Shown: positions 22,025-34,018, counted from the first letter of the stretch. The stretch is DNA of 64,000 bases from Cyprinodon diabolis (GCA_030533445.1 CM060082.1:32321817-32385816); one strand, 5' to 3'. The notes: generated from the sequence alone by a model not told the origin. A program made the numbers and translations.

Positions 22025-24165
22025 TTTATTATTATTTATTTATTTATTTTTTGCTACAAGTTTAAGGCTTCGAGATACAGGTACACACAAACCGTAATGG
22101 AATAAATCCAAATCTACAAATAACATAAGTATAATAACAATCATTCCAATAATGTACCCAGAGAAATTAATACCTGAAGCAAGATCAAATGGCAAGAAGA
22201 TTTTTAAAACACACAAATAAAAAATCAAATGTCAAAAAAATCTTGTCAGGATGAGCAGCCCAATGTTTTGCATTAAAAAGAAAAATTACAACTTAGCTTT
22301 ATGTGAAAAGAAATCTTACTTCATGGGTATACAAAAATACTATCAGAGCTGAAAAATTTGGACATTTCACATCATTTTTTAAAGACATCTACAGTAGATA
22401 TATAAACAGTTTGAGGAGTGATCAATTAGAGAATGTCTTGACTGCACATTGTCAGCACGGCTACTGGGATTCATATTGTATTCATATTTGCATGAATACA
22501 AGGGGCTACAGGTGGTAACATTTTAAAAAGGAACACCTTTAAACCGCCCTATGTGATTGTTCAACAGTCTGCCTTAGCATACAAACTTAACATCTGTTTG
22601 TCCTTTTTATTCAACATAGCTTAACAGAACATTAAACATATAGATTGCATTACCATATGATCCGTGTTTATCTCACTCTTCCTCATCTGCGCTCTTACAG
22701 CAGGCTGTTTTTATGCATATTCCTGCATGACGGCATCCAAAATCAATTATCAATCTGAAAGGAGGTGCTGTAATCGACCCATATAAGCCAGTCAGCAGCA
22801 GTTTTAATCAATGTCATTAAAAGGATGATTTTCAAACTGCATAAATAGATATCAGACATGTCTGCAGGTTATAATACAGCTACACATGAGATATTTGAAT
22901 TTGGTATTTTTCATATTTTTTTATTACTTAAACTGACTGATTTCTAAAAGTTATAGTAAGGTGTTCACCTGATTTAATGCAAATAGTTTAGCCATAGACA
23001 ACAAGAAAAAAGATACTAGGTAAGAATTAAATTGAAACATCTTGTTGCTTCCCCCAGGTGTAAATGAACCATGGATAAAGCCTGTGTCAAACTGACGTAC
23101 GTGTCTTGGTGTAGAAAGACTCACAGTTGCATTTTTTTTGTTTGTTTTTGTTTGGTTCAGCCAGTAGATTTAGCACAATATATGACAGCAGGGCAAATGT
23201 AATATGAAAGGTACGCTGACATGATTGGAATAAAGGTGGATTTAGGAAAATCGTCATTTATGCTTGTTTTTCTGCCTGTTCTACTTCTCTATACTCGCGC
23301 AGATCTGGTATATTTTTTTCCGCCTGAAATGTCATAACCCTTCACGCTTTTCTTTGAATCTAGTGTAGCTGTACTATAATCTAAGTCACTCAGGAAAAAA
23401 AACAATATCCATTCAAGTACAAACCTTGCACTTAGCCAGTCATTTAATCAATGGTGTAGAGGGATAAAAAGCTCCTTCAAGAGCATTTCTAGTTTACTTT
23501 TTTTTTTGTCAGCAATAGATACTAAAATTCTTAAGACTGAATCTAGAGTAATGGGGTTAAATATGTTAATAAAATATGACTGAAATGTTTACAAGAAAAA
23601 ATTTACTTCAAAGTCTGTTTCTAACCTACTTTAAGTTTAGCTGATAAAATTTGTAAACTAAAAAAGCTAAATAGAAATAAATTATGGTTTATTCTATAGT
23701 CTGTACTAATGGGAACTAAACAAGACACTTAAATCACCCTATGCCACATACTGATTTATTCTTAAAATCCCAATTTCTAAAAAATGATATTTAAACTTTT
23801 TGGCAAATATTATAAGCAATGTCTTACATTTTGGTGGTCTCATGCTAATGCTGCAATTTGTAATATTTGAACATGGCTAGAAAGCATCGGACAACAGCAA
23901 ACTAAACAAACAAACAAAAACAATTATTTACTGGACCTTTCTGATAAAACTGTTTGACTGGAATCCCATGCAAGTATAATATATTAATAATAATAGCCAT
24001 CTTATTTAATCATATGGTATTCAGACTTCCATATATTGCTTTGCAAACACACGCCAAACTGGCTGTGTGTTGGGACAACAAAAAATTGTAAATCTACCTC
24101 AAATCATGGTCAAACTGATAACTCTGCACATATATGGAATAAATTTACCACAGCATCCATTTAAA
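20093..24165. other. Intergenic DNA, mostly unassigned
   Basis: AT-rich sequence with a compound microsatellite at 21860-22040. The stretch 22670-22860 has a more balanced composition and many short homeobox-like ATTA motifs, but nothing coding. The open frames at 19943-20203 (minus) and 22303-22518 (plus) show no domain. Confidence 0.5.
21860..22040. repeat. Compound microsatellite: TA, CCAT, A and T tracts
   Basis: TA runs at 21860-21902, a (CCAT)7 tract at about 21903-21930, TA again, an A25 run from 21962, TA, then T-rich DNA with TTTA units. It is low complexity and likely to vary in length. Confidence 0.95.
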
Positions 24166-24305
24166 ATCCATCCATCCATCCATTATCTGACACGCTTGTC
24201 CCAAGTGGGGTCGCGAGGGGTGCTGGTGCCTATCTCCAGCAGTCATTGGGAGAGAGGCGGGGTACATCCTGGACAGGTCGCCACTCCATTGCAGGGCTCC
24301 ATTCA
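24166..24305. repeat. Teleost dispersed repeat beginning with CCAT units
   Basis: CCATCCATCCATCCATTATC leads into GGGGTCGCGAGGGGTGCTGG, CATTGGGAGAGAGGCGGGGT and GACAGGTCGCCACTCCATTG. From memory this is one of the commonest interspersed repeats in fish. It stops about 10 bp before the Tc1 element, and its usual continuation is not seen on the far side of that element. Confidence 0.7.
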
Positions 24306-24315
24306 AAATATAATA

Positions 24316-25562
24316 CACTATATTGCCAAAAGTATTTGCTCACCCATCCAAATTATTGGAATCAGGTGTTCCAATCACTTCCATGGCCACAGGTGTATAA
24401 ATTCAAGCACCTAGGCATGCAGACTGTTTTTACAAACATTTGTGAAAGAATGGGTCGCTCTCAGGAGCTCAGTGAATTCCAGCGTGGAACTGTGATAGGA
24501 TGCCACCTGTGCAACAAATCCAGTCGTGAAATTTCCTCGCTCCTAAATATTCCACAGTCAACTGTCAGCTGTATTATAAGAAAATGGAAGTGTTTGGGAA
24601 CGACAGCAACTCAGCCACGAAGTGGTAGGCCACGTAAACTGACGGAGCGGGGTCAGCGGATGCTGAAGCGCATAGTGCGAAGAGGTCGCCAACTTTCTGC
24701 AGAGTCAATCACTACAGACCTCCAAACTTCATGTGGCCTTCAGATTAGCTCAAGAACAGTGCGCAGAGAGCTTCATGGAATGGGTTTCCATGGTCGAGCA
24801 GCTGCATCCAAGCCATACATAACCAAGTGCAATGCAAAGCGTCGGATGCGGTGGTGTAAAGCACGCCGCCACTGGACTCTAGAGCAGTGGAGACGCGTTC
24901 TCTGGAGTGACGAATCGCGCTTCTCCATCTGGCAATCTGATGGACGGGTCTGGGTTTGGCGGTTGCCAGGAGAACGGTACTTGTCTGACTGCATTGTGCC
25001 AAGTGTAAAGTTTGGTGGAGGGGGGATTATGGTGTGGGGTTGTTTTTCAGGAGCTGGGCTTGGCCCTTAGTTCCAGTGAAAGGAACTCTGAATGCTTCAG
25101 CATACCAAGACATTTTGGACAATTCCATGCTCCCAACTTTGTGGGAACAGTTTGGAGCTGGCCCCTTCCTCTTCCAACATGACTGTGCACCAGTGCACAA
25201 AGCAAGGTCCATAAAGACATGGATGACAGAGTCTGGTGTGGATGAACTTGACTGGCCTGCACAGAGTCCTGACCTCAACCCGATAGAACACCTTTGGGAT
25301 GAATTAGAGCGGAGACTGAGAGCCAGGCCTTCTCGTCCAACATCAGTGTGCGACCTCACAAATGCGCTTCTGGAAGAATGGTCAAAAATTCCCATAAACA
25401 CACTCCTAAACCTTGTGGACAGCCTTCCCAGAAGAGTTGAAGCTGTTCTAGCTGCAAAGGGTGGACCGACGTCATATTGAACCCTATGGATTAGGAACGG
25501 GATGTCACTTAAGCTCATATGTGAGTCAAGGCAGGTGAGCAAATACTTTTGGCAATATAGTG
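24316..25562 (+). mobile_element. Tc1/mariner element, structurally complete, one frameshift
   Basis: Perfect terminal inverted repeats of 29 bp at 24316-24344 and 25534-25562 begin CACTATATTGCC and are flanked on each side by TA (24314-24315 and 25563-25564), the duplicated target. The 1247-bp length, short terminal repeats and single transposase gene fit the Tc1 group. Perfect terminal repeats indicate that this is a young copy compared with those at 1-1246 and 27962-28745. Confidence 0.97.
24450..25480 (+). pseudogene. Tc1-like DD34E transposase, nearly intact, single frameshift
   Basis: The ATG at 24450 opens [17 protein letters not shown]. Two helix-turn-helix motifs follow ([14 protein letters not shown], then the [16 protein letters not shown]-type hinge and a second helix set to about residue 120). 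The catalytic domain shows [11 protein letters not shown] (first Asp), the [12 protein letters not shown] block, FQHDCAPVHKA (second Asp) and SPDLNPIEHLWDELERR (Glu). The stop is at 25478-25480. One base is missing in the C run at 25064-25066, right after the [12 protein letters not shown] block, so the frame hits TAG at 25068. Otherwise the length (about 343 residues over both frames) is standard for the family and no other break is seen. Confidence 0.95.
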
Positions 25563-25667
25563 TAGTTTATTATCAAAATAATTTAGCTACAAGTCAAACA
25601 CATTTCAGCTAAAAACTTGTGACAATACTGGTGAAACTCAACTAAAATATGCCGCTATGTAATGCAG

Positions 25668-26660
25668 TTCAATTTAGTTTACTTATATATTACCAATTCA
25701 CAACACAATTAAATTGAATTGTCTCTTTACAAAGACAATTCAACCAGATCATACAGTTAGACTGGTTCAAAGTTTTCTGTCCAAGGAAAACCGACTGCTG
25801 TGGTCGACTGAGGTTCAAGAAGATAGACGCAGACATAGAAAAAGAAGCAGAGATACAAAAGGCAACTGTCAACCATCTCCACAGGCGGCCCCGTCCAGGA
25901 AATATACAGCCAGGTAGAAGAGCTTCGAGTCAGCTCCCGTTTCAGCAGATGAAAGAGAGCACATACAGTTAGTCATCTTAAGAGAAACAGGACTAAAATA
26001 AAAAAATAAAAACAGGCCAATCTCCAACATCTATAAACAAAGGTGTTGATGGCAGCAGCACAGCTGATATTTCTCTCCAGAATGGTGTCACAGCCAAACA
26101 GGAACAGACCAGATGAAGCTACTGTGAGAAAAAGCAGAGAGAGCATAACGTTAGACATAACAAACAAATTCTACAAACTGGGTGAATAGAGATGGAAGGA
26201 AGCAAAATGATGATGAAAATTAGTCCCTATGTCCTCCAGCAGTCTAAGCCTATAGCAGCATAACTATAGAGATAGCTCAGGATAACCTGAGCCCCTCTAA
26301 CTATAAGCTTTATCTAAAAGGTAAGTTTTAAGCCTACCCTTAAAAAGTAGACAGGGAGTCTGCCTCACGGACTAAAACTGGCAATTGGTTCCATAGAATA
26401 GGAACCAGATAACTAAAAGATCTTCCTCCAGTTCTACTCTTAGAAATTTTAGGAACCACTAGTAAACCTGCAGATTGAGAGCAGAGTGCCTTGTTAGGGA
26501 TATAACGAACAAACATATGTCTAATATAAGATGGAGCTTGGCTATTTAAGGCTTTATATGTGAGAAGGAGGATTTTAAATCCTATTCTGGATTTAAAAGG
26601 AAGCCAATGAAGAGAAGCCAGGATAGGAGAGATATGATCCCGCTGTTTGATTATCATCAG
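25668..26660 (-). mobile_element. L2/Rex-like LINE, 5'-truncated, coding end plus 3' UTR
   Basis: Read on the minus strand this copy starts within the end of a pol ORF (26657-26340), continues through about 670 bp of 3' UTR and ends in the ATATATAAGTAAACTAAATTGAA tail at 25668. The tail half is the same repeat found at 6089, 44608, 44982 and 46540. This copy therefore shows that those repeats are 3' ends of one LINE family. The Tc1 element at 24316-25562 lies just downstream. Confidence 0.85.
26340..26657 (-). pseudogene. LINE pol C-terminal fragment
   Basis: A 105-codon open frame reads HISPILASLHWLPFKSRIGF, KILLLTYKALNSQAPSYI and FSYLVPILWNQLPVLVREA in order. LHWLP, FKILLLTYKALN and LWN-LP are hallmarks of the region after the reverse transcriptase domain in CR1/L2/Rex1-type LINEs. 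The enzymatic core is missing because the copy is 5'-truncated. There is no internal stop, so the insertion is fairly recent. Confidence 0.85.
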
Positions 26661-27961
26661 AACTCAAGCTGCAAGTTAAGGAAAGGCTTTCCAGCATTTT
26701 TGGTTTTGGATCATTTTATGTGTTTACTGTTTACAAGCTAACAAGATGGGCCGTATGTTACCCCATGCTGACATGTTTTGAGATGTTCTTTAAAAGGCTA
26801 AAACAAACTTCATTTCACTAAGGGTTTAAACACCAATGTAACATGAACCTTCATGTGTTTCCTCATATACTGATCACATTTAACTACCGAAATATGACCA
26901 AAGAGTCCTTTAAAATGGTTCCCCTTCTGTCTGTTAGCTCTAGCTCAATCCAAGCATGTTAAGAATCAATTGACAAGAGGTTATTGGTTTAAGATTAAGC
27001 AATTCCTTTAATAAAATATTACTTTGCTAAATAATATTTTATTTTTACTTATTGGATTTGCATTGTGAATTAGTATAAACACATTCCACTTACTCTAAAT
27101 TACTTTAAAGCTAATTTGGCTTCATTACAAATTCGTCCAGACTTTGGTTCTCAAAATTAAAATCCATGAACTGAACTGATTCATCATAGCATCCTTTTTT
27201 TGAACTTTTTTAACCATTTTTTCATTCCTTTTGATTTGTGTACATAGTACAACCATGTAATTTAAGGAAATATCCCCTATGATTTCAATCTGATGTTCAG
27301 CCTCAACCCCCAAACAGGGTGGGGTGGGGGTAATTTTATGGAAACATCTCGACAGAAGAAAGCAAACGATTAAGAGAAGGCTAAATAAGTATTTATGCAA
27401 GCTAAGTATCTGTTGTAATAAAAATTACTTTACGTGAACATGTAGTGCTAAGAATTTCATACATGTTTTAAACCTTGAATTTGAACAAAAATACTGGAAT
27501 ACCAATCCACCCATCCGGCCGTCCCCTGGTTTTCCTGATTCTATGTTGATACTTTAAAGTCCCTGCAACGTCTGTGTATTTTGTTGAGGCTGAATGGGAG
27601 AGACCAACAATTAATTGTCATGGGGAACAAAATACACTTTTTATTTCTTTTTTTAAACCAAAATAAATCTGAAAGCATTGTAAGGACTTGTAACAGGTCT
27701 CTTTATAACCAAAATTCTAACAAAAGCATCTAATCAATACATAAAGTGTAAATTGATTACAGTATAATTAAAGTTGAGAACAAATGGCATCACATAATCA
27801 AAAGAACAAAAATAGCCCAGGTTTGTGGAAAAAAATTTGGTGCTTAAAAATGTCTTATTTATCAGACTACAAGTTTTTTCAATTTTTATCTGTGTTCCAG
27901 CGTATATCTTGTTTAACGCTTCCTTAAACACAGGGTGACTTCTCTAAACTTTTCCCAGTAT
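26661..27961. other. Intergenic DNA, nothing recognised
   Basis: AT-rich DNA between the LINE and the next Tc1 relic. Open frames at 27125-27400 and 27734-27931 (minus) carry no domain and look accidental. Confidence 0.5.
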
Positions 27962-28745
27962 GCAGGACATTGAAAAGTATTCAAAGTGCAGGATTTTTTT
28001 TCACATATAGTTAGGTCACAGCCTTATTCTAAAGTGGTTTAAAATTATCTCTTTCCTTGAAATGTTGTAAACAGCACCCCATTATAACAACACTGGAACA
28101 AGTTGTTAATTCTTGCAATTTCATTACAAAAAGGAAACTATGCAATCACAACCTTTACCATGTGGCACAAAATTGATCGATTCAGTAATTTGACGTGTTT
28201 AAGAAAGGCACACAACTGTTCATGTAAGATCCCACACTTACCAATGCATGTTAGAGTGCAGGAAGTCAGATAAATTGTCCGTAGACTGGAAGCGTGCTGG
28301 AAGAGTTCAGCTGCTTTGAAGGTCCAAGTGGCATCCATTATCGGTAGATGAAAGACTTTTGGAACCACCACGACTCCTTCTGGAGCTGTTCGGCCTTGTT
28401 ACATATAGATGTGTGGAGAAGACTTAGTCAAGGAAGGAACCAACAACCCCTATGGTTACTCTGTCGGAGCTCCAGCGTTCTTCTGTAGAAAGATGGTAAC
28501 CTTCCAAAAGTACATTCATCACTGCAGCAATGTGGTCGGATAAGGTTAAAGAAAAACTAATCTGTTCTGATGAGAGAAAGGTTGATCTCTTTGGTGTTAA
28601 TGCCAGGCATCATGTTTGGAGTAAACCAGGCATTAATAGGATGGTATAATTCCTACAGTGAAGCATGGTGGTGTTAGTATTATGCTATGGGAACACTTTT
28701 ACATAGCAGGAAATAAAGAGTAGTGAGGAAAGTGGCAAAGATGAA
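27962..28745 (+). mobile_element. Tc1-like transposon relic of a third lineage, 3' part lost
   Basis: The left part, with AAAGTATTCAAAGTGC and CACAGCCTTATTCTAAAGTG, matches the long (~200 bp) terminal repeat of a Tc1 family common in fish (from memory). It is followed by a decayed transposase reading frame up to about 28745. The right terminal repeat is absent. It differs in sequence from the copies at 1-1246 and 24316-25562. Confidence 0.75.
28262..28715 (+). pseudogene. Decayed Tc1-like transposase fragment
   Basis: Readable blocks, in shifting frames, are AALKVQVASIIG (DNA-binding region; GCTGCTTTGAAGGTCC at 28310), LVKEGTNNPYGYSVGAPAF-like sequence near 28420-28470, and near 28568 SDERKVDLFGVNARHHVWSK, which includes the first catalytic Asp. 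The [15 protein letters not shown] block follows near 28650. The second half of the catalytic domain is missing. Deletions and frame changes show an old copy. Confidence 0.75.
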
Positions 28746-30890
28746 CAAAACGACCCGTAGCAAACAGGCAAGAATTTTAAGGAAATAGATCAATTGAACG
28801 ACTGTTGAAACAATACTGTAAGAAAGCTAAATGCTGAAAACATGCAATGCAGTGAACATGTTGTAAATGACAGCCAAAACCAGCTGGTGCCCCCCTCCTC
28901 TGTTTTTCCCCTCACTTCTCAATTTATCTGTTCTCCCCCCTCAATCAAGTCCTCTCTGGCTGTTTGCTGACATGCAGCTGCATAAATGTGCGTGGGTACA
29001 CATACACACACACCATCAAACCTCGGAGCTGGAGTTTTGCCATGACTTAATGGGCATGGGTGCTATGAGAGTAGAGAGGGAATACTGGCAAAGACAGAGT
29101 GAAACAGAGAAGGCCGGAGGCATCTGTAGAGTTGAACAGGGCAGTTTCTAGAAAGGCTGTGCACAGGAAAATTGAAGAGCTATTTTCACGCCACATTAAG
29201 TTATGCCAGGCTTTCACTGAGGGACTACATTCAGGGAAAGAAGCCGTGGCTCTATTGTAAAGGCTAATAATCAACGCAATGGACTTATTACCAAACACTG
29301 CATTTCACAGGCCGAGCTAGACAGCTTCAAAGAAAAGAAAGAAAGAGAATGAGGAGGAGGGGCAGACATGAATACCAATGGACTGCAACAAATGTGCCTA
29401 CCTTCAGTTCAAGAATTCATTTTATTTGCTTAAAATCTAACTCGATCCAAATGGACATATGTGAATAACTGAACCTAATCTATATGAAAAAAGCCAAAGA
29501 TGAACATAGTGGTTGGAAAAATGGAAACCTCCATTACTGGATCTACGGGAAAATAGAAACTGGTGATGTAAACACATTTTCCTGTTCATCTTTATCTTTC
29601 TCAGTTATTAAGATTGCTCTAACTGAATGTCTATCATGTCAACACTGAATACATGGTACTCAAAAGGCCTCATTACAAGTGTTAACAAGCACATTTTCCA
29701 AAATGAGATCAGAAAACATGCTTACTGTAAATACCATTGTCAGTTAAGCCTCCATGTTTTTGTGAGAAAAGCATTGGTTTCTGATCTTTGTGATTGCAAA
29801 ATATTCTACATCCTACTGACAAAGGGCCATTTGGAGTCCCTCTCGGAGTTAAAAATGGCCAATGAAACTTTTGAGAACAGTTATGTAGAAAAAAAAAAAC
29901 ATTCTATGAAAATTGGTTGTTTTTTACTATATTTTGGTATTTAGACATCAGACATTCAGTTTGCCATTCTCCTTCCTGCTGAAGTTAGAGTGAACACTAT
30001 ACTTAAAACAACTACTAGGATTTCATCTGATTTCTTTTCCAGCATATAAAGTTGTAATATTTTTCAAGTAGACCCCAACAATTTAATTATAACCCCATAA
30101 TCTTTTAAACAAGCTTTTAATTTTAATTGGATATAAAAAGCTCCTCATTAATAGGGATTTAATAGATTTTCAGCCACATTCATCTTACAAGCTCGATTAA
30201 TGTGGGAAAAAGCCACAGTTTTGTTTTTCTACACTTGAATGTGAAGAGAGGAGCCAAGGTGTGGGTTAAAAAGCACAAGCAAGCATTTCACATGAGCCAA
30301 CACACACACATTATTCACTCACTAGTAAAGCTCTGAGTAAAGCATTAGTGTCACAAAACAGTTCTTGTTATAAATAATGTAGCAAACAATTAGAAAAATA
30401 GGTGAAAACAACACATATATTATCTGTGGACCAAGAAAAACAGAGACTGTTGTTTTTGATTGAAAAGAGTCTTTTATTTTTTTCCCCTTTTGTTTCAAGT
30501 ACGGTCCTCTCTCAGCAGAATCATCTAATAAGCATAGACACACTATAACACACAGCCAGAGCATCTTCAGGTGGAACTTATGTTTTGTCTTGATTAGGAT
30601 TTCTGTGTGTGGGGGGTGTGTGTGTGTGGGGCATTGTGTGCGTGTTGTAGAGGTGGAAATAAGTGTGAGTGTTGTGGAGGGGCGGGATGGACAGGGCATA
30701 TCAGCACTTTTACTGTTTGGATCAAGTGAACAAGAATCCTTTTTTACACCACATAATCATTTTTTTCGGCGGACATTTGCTGCAATTAGTGACATTGACA
30801 TCAGCACATAAAAATTATATATCTATATAATTATATATTTATATTTATGTTCATGTATTTATAGATTTGTCTTCTGTCTTAGTCATTCTA
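28746..30890. other. Intergenic DNA, nothing recognised
   Basis: Ordinary AT-rich sequence with GT-rich and CA-rich patches near 30590-30690. No domain-bearing open frame was seen on either strand. It may contain the distal end of the CTNND2 transcript. Confidence 0.45.
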
Positions 30891-32722
30891 GTGTTTTTTT
30901 TTACTTTATATTTATGCTGTAAAACCGGACAAACTGTCAGTAGGAATGCCTTTGTTAGGACATTGATCTTTTTTTTTTTCACAGGAAACACTCACACACA
31001 TACAACCTAACAAAAGGCACACGCACACTATTACACACATGCATGCATAGATACACTCGCTCGTGCCTACATGAGCACACTCACAGGCCATCCGTTCTGT
31101 CACACACATGCACGTATACGTAAACACGCACGTGTCCCAAACGCACGCCCACACATGCTCGGCCAGAATGGAGAGGCAGGTCTGTACAACTATGGGAGGG
31201 AGAAGGTATCCATGATGCCCCCCGGCAATAACTACGGCTTCACCTGATTAAAACACAAGAAAATCAAAGCTACAAACAGAGGAGACATCCATCAAGTCAA
31301 TGTAAACCTTGACAATATTGCCCATCTTGTCCTCTAGGACCAGTCATTGATCTTTCAAAGTTTGGCACAACGTCATGTCTCTTTTTTTTTTCTTCATCTC
31401 TACTGTACATCGACATGAACTGGAATCATGGTGAATTTAGCCAAACAGACTAGTTTTGATGCAAAAGTAATGACTGATAGTTAACACTGTTAAAGATATC
31501 ACATCCCCAAAGTCAAACAGCTGTCCATTTCCGAAGACAGAGTGTGCTTTAAACATACATCTATATACTCTTTTGGCAGTGAACAAAAAAAAGCACTTTT
31601 CTTGATTGTGACTCCGAGCACCGCTGCTGTGCCACTTTGATGCTCTTGACGTTTGATTATGTCCACTTGAGAAATTTCACTTGATGGAGAGAGCAAAATC
31701 ACAAACATCGCAGGGACTCCTCTCTGGCCAGGGAAAAAAGGGGAGGGAAAAAAAAAATATCTGTCCACTCACAGCCAGCCTGTCTTTCATGATTACTGTG
31801 TTCATGTTTCCCTTTTCTGAATTCCTGTGTCACTCTTTGAATTAGTTGGAAAATAAAGATCTGGATTTATATGAGCAGCCCATCCAAAATGTATAATATA
31901 CACGTTAAATCCCCTTATTAAGTGTACACAGGAAATTAAAAAATGCACCAGAAAGTGTAAATATAAAAAAGTAGAAAGACAAAAAAAAGGAAAATTAGGC
32001 AAAATAACAATGACTTAAAGTCTCATTTAGAAAAAAAAAAAAGAAATTCCAAAGACTCTACATGCAGCAAGGTATCAGCAACGAAAAATATAGAAGAAAA
32101 GCAGTGCTACGTTTGTCACTTTGGTGAAATGGTAAAAATCCACTTCGTCCCTTCGGGCTGGTGTGCTTTCATCTTTCTCTGTGCTTTTATTTTTCCTCAC
32201 CTTGTAAATGCTCAGGCCATCTCAGTCTCTTATCTCTCTTTATCTCTGACTGCAATAGAAGGTCAGACCACTTCCTGCTCCTACAGAGTGAGAGCCTTTC
32301 CTCATCAGCACACCATTATTTCTTGATCTCTCCACTCAAGGCATCTATATACACTCTCTTTTTTTTAATGTTTCATCTCCCACTCCCTATACAGTCTGTG
32401 AAACTCAGATCCTCATATTAACTCCTACTGACTCCACTTGGAAATGAAATGGAGCTAACTTAAAAAAAAAAAGATAAAGTGGTTGAGAAAAAAATAATTA
32501 AAATATGTTTGCATGCACATGCACAGTCTCTCATCATCACTTTACCTGACTTTCCCTTCTACCACATTAAGCTCGCACACAGCTTTTTTTAAGAACACAA
32601 ATTACCTTTTTTTATAGGCATGAGGTCTTTTTTCAAATTTGTATTAATCTCCTGCAAAAACAATCCCTTTCACGCAAGCACACACAGACTGCTCCTGCCC
32701 CCTCCCTCCCATTATGATCTAA
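30891..32722 (-). other. ctnnd2: CTNND2 3' UTR and 3' flank (extent not determined)
   Basis: This is the region directly downstream of the CTNND2 stop codon. A minus-strand AATAAA lies at 32191-32186, about 530 nt after the stop; others with weaker context lie further down (for example near 30475). A CA-rich tract at 30990-31160 and several T/A runs are present. Which polyadenylation site is used cannot be read from sequence. Confidence 0.5.
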
Positions 32723-33136
32723 CTACACCCAGGAATCAGGTGAGGCCGGGTAGTGACTGGTCTCATAGTTCAGTTCGCTGTATGGCCGTGAGGCTGAGTA
32801 GAAGTCTACGTAGTTGCCGGTGGACTTGAGGCCCAGATGCATTCGAAGGTCCTCCCGGGGATCACGAGGTGGTCCTGTGGCATTTGGAGGTGGCTGGGGT
32901 TGGGCCTGAGGCTGGGCCTGCGCCTGTAGCTGTGGCTGTGATGGTGGAGGCGGGGGTCCTGGGTCGTCGTAGTAGGCTTCGTCAAAGCTGCGACTCTGGC
33001 TGTGAGGTGGAGGCTGTGGCGGCTGGGGCTGGGGAAAGGAAGGCGGAGGGGGGTAAAGGTCGTAGTCTTTTAGCATGGCTGCTGATGGGCTATCTTGCTG
33101 GGGTTGAGGGGGAACAACGCAGGGCGGCACTGGGCT
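32723..33136 (-). CDS. ctnnd2: CTNND2 last coding exon (delta-catenin C-terminus)
   Basis: The acceptor CTGCCTCCCCAG lies just above 33136; the exon starts in phase 0 with [17 protein letters not shown] and ends at TAG 32725-32723. The last residues, [17 protein letters not shown] and [19 protein letters not shown], match the delta-catenin C-terminus almost exactly. DSWV is the class I PDZ ligand by which delta-catenin binds PSD-95-type and related scaffolds at synapses. Between the start and MHLGLKSTG the exon carries long Pro and Gln runs: [19 protein letters not shown], then PPPPPSQPQ and alternating [11 protein letters not shown]. Human delta-catenin has no such runs here, though KDYxxY and the FDE-type acidic patch align. 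Downstream of the arm domain this tail is expected to be disordered. Confidence 0.95.
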   Translation of the reverse strand, partial: SPVPPCVVPPQPQQDSPSAAMLKDYDLYPPPPSFPQPQPPQPPPHSQSRSFDEAYYDDPGPPPPPSQPQLQAQAQPQAQPQPPPNATGPPRDPREDLRMHLGLKSTGNYVDFYSASRPYSELNYETSHYPASPDSWV

Positions 33137-33947
33137 CTGGGGAGGCAGATAGGGGGGGGAAATGGGGCAGTGGGTGAAGTGCAGCAGGCGAGGGCAGAGT
33201 TTCAGGTGTTTAGGTAGTGGGGGATAGTGAAAGCGAGGAGAGAAAGAAAAATCAGAAGCAGAGGGTCAAGAAGGGCCGAAAAAAACAAAGGGTTTAAAAG
33301 TAAAAGGACAAGAACTCAGACAAGGACTCATGCTGTGAAATCTCTATTACATACAGCCAATAATAGAGCAATTTATATCAAACACCAACTCTAGAATAGA
33401 CAAGCTCTGTTTGTGTGTCAGTATCTATTGCCTCAAAAAACCCCATTACATTTATTCACTTAATTTCAACCAGCGGCTGTGAAAGTTGAACAAACTCTAA
33501 CATTAATTAGAATTTTAAGAGATCTACACAAATTTTCCACTTTTAATCTAACGATTCAAAGGCTGTGATGTTTTTTGTTATCCCTCCCTCTTCACCAGGA
33601 GAGACATTAAACAGAGGCAAATAATTAGAGCAATCAAACGGGATAACAGCTTTAATTGGCAGGCGGGTATTGTTCCTGGTTGCGGTAGTTTAAGAAAGCC
33701 TTAGCTGAGGGCGAACATCCTTTGCACATTCTGTCAGGGCATCTCTTATCACAGCAAGACACCTTTTTGTTTTGATCTGCTGTGCCTCCTCCATTCTGCT
33801 GTAATCTTTCATAATAACCACCTTATTATGACAGCATTTCCCAACGTAGGAAAGCTGAGGTGAAACACATGCATTGCTAAAAAAACGAAGAGACAGTGAG
33901 GGCAAATAAAACTGTGCGGGTGCATTTCTAAAAAAAAAAAAACTCAC
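33137..33947. other. ctnnd2: CTNND2 intron, penultimate/last
   Basis: A short phase-0 intron. A pyrimidine-rich stretch precedes the acceptor on the minus strand. Nothing else is recognised. Confidence 0.8.
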
Positions 33948-34018
33948 CTGGTTTTGCTTGATTTCATCACTGGCTGTCAGGTAAGAGTTTCGGAACAACG
34001 TAGATGACCCACAGGACA
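33948..34018 (-). CDS. ctnnd2: CTNND2 exon (tail region, STLFRNSY)
   Basis: A 71-nt exon between a GTAGTTCAAG acceptor (above 34018) and a CCAG/GTGAGT donor (below 33948). With the G from the previous exon it reads VSCGSSTLFRNSYLTASDEI then KQNQ, phase 0 at the end. Human delta-catenin has STLYRNSYGAPAEDIKHNQ. The match, phase and order identify it securely. It lies in the low-complexity tail after the armadillo repeats. Confidence 0.92.

Noticed and set aside
30322..30811. Open frames over GT/CA-rich sequence
   Set aside because: Composition artefact of dinucleotide-rich DNA.
32869..33177. 102-codon plus-strand frame rich in Gly, Ala and Val
   Set aside because: Antisense of the Pro/Gln-rich CTNND2 exon.
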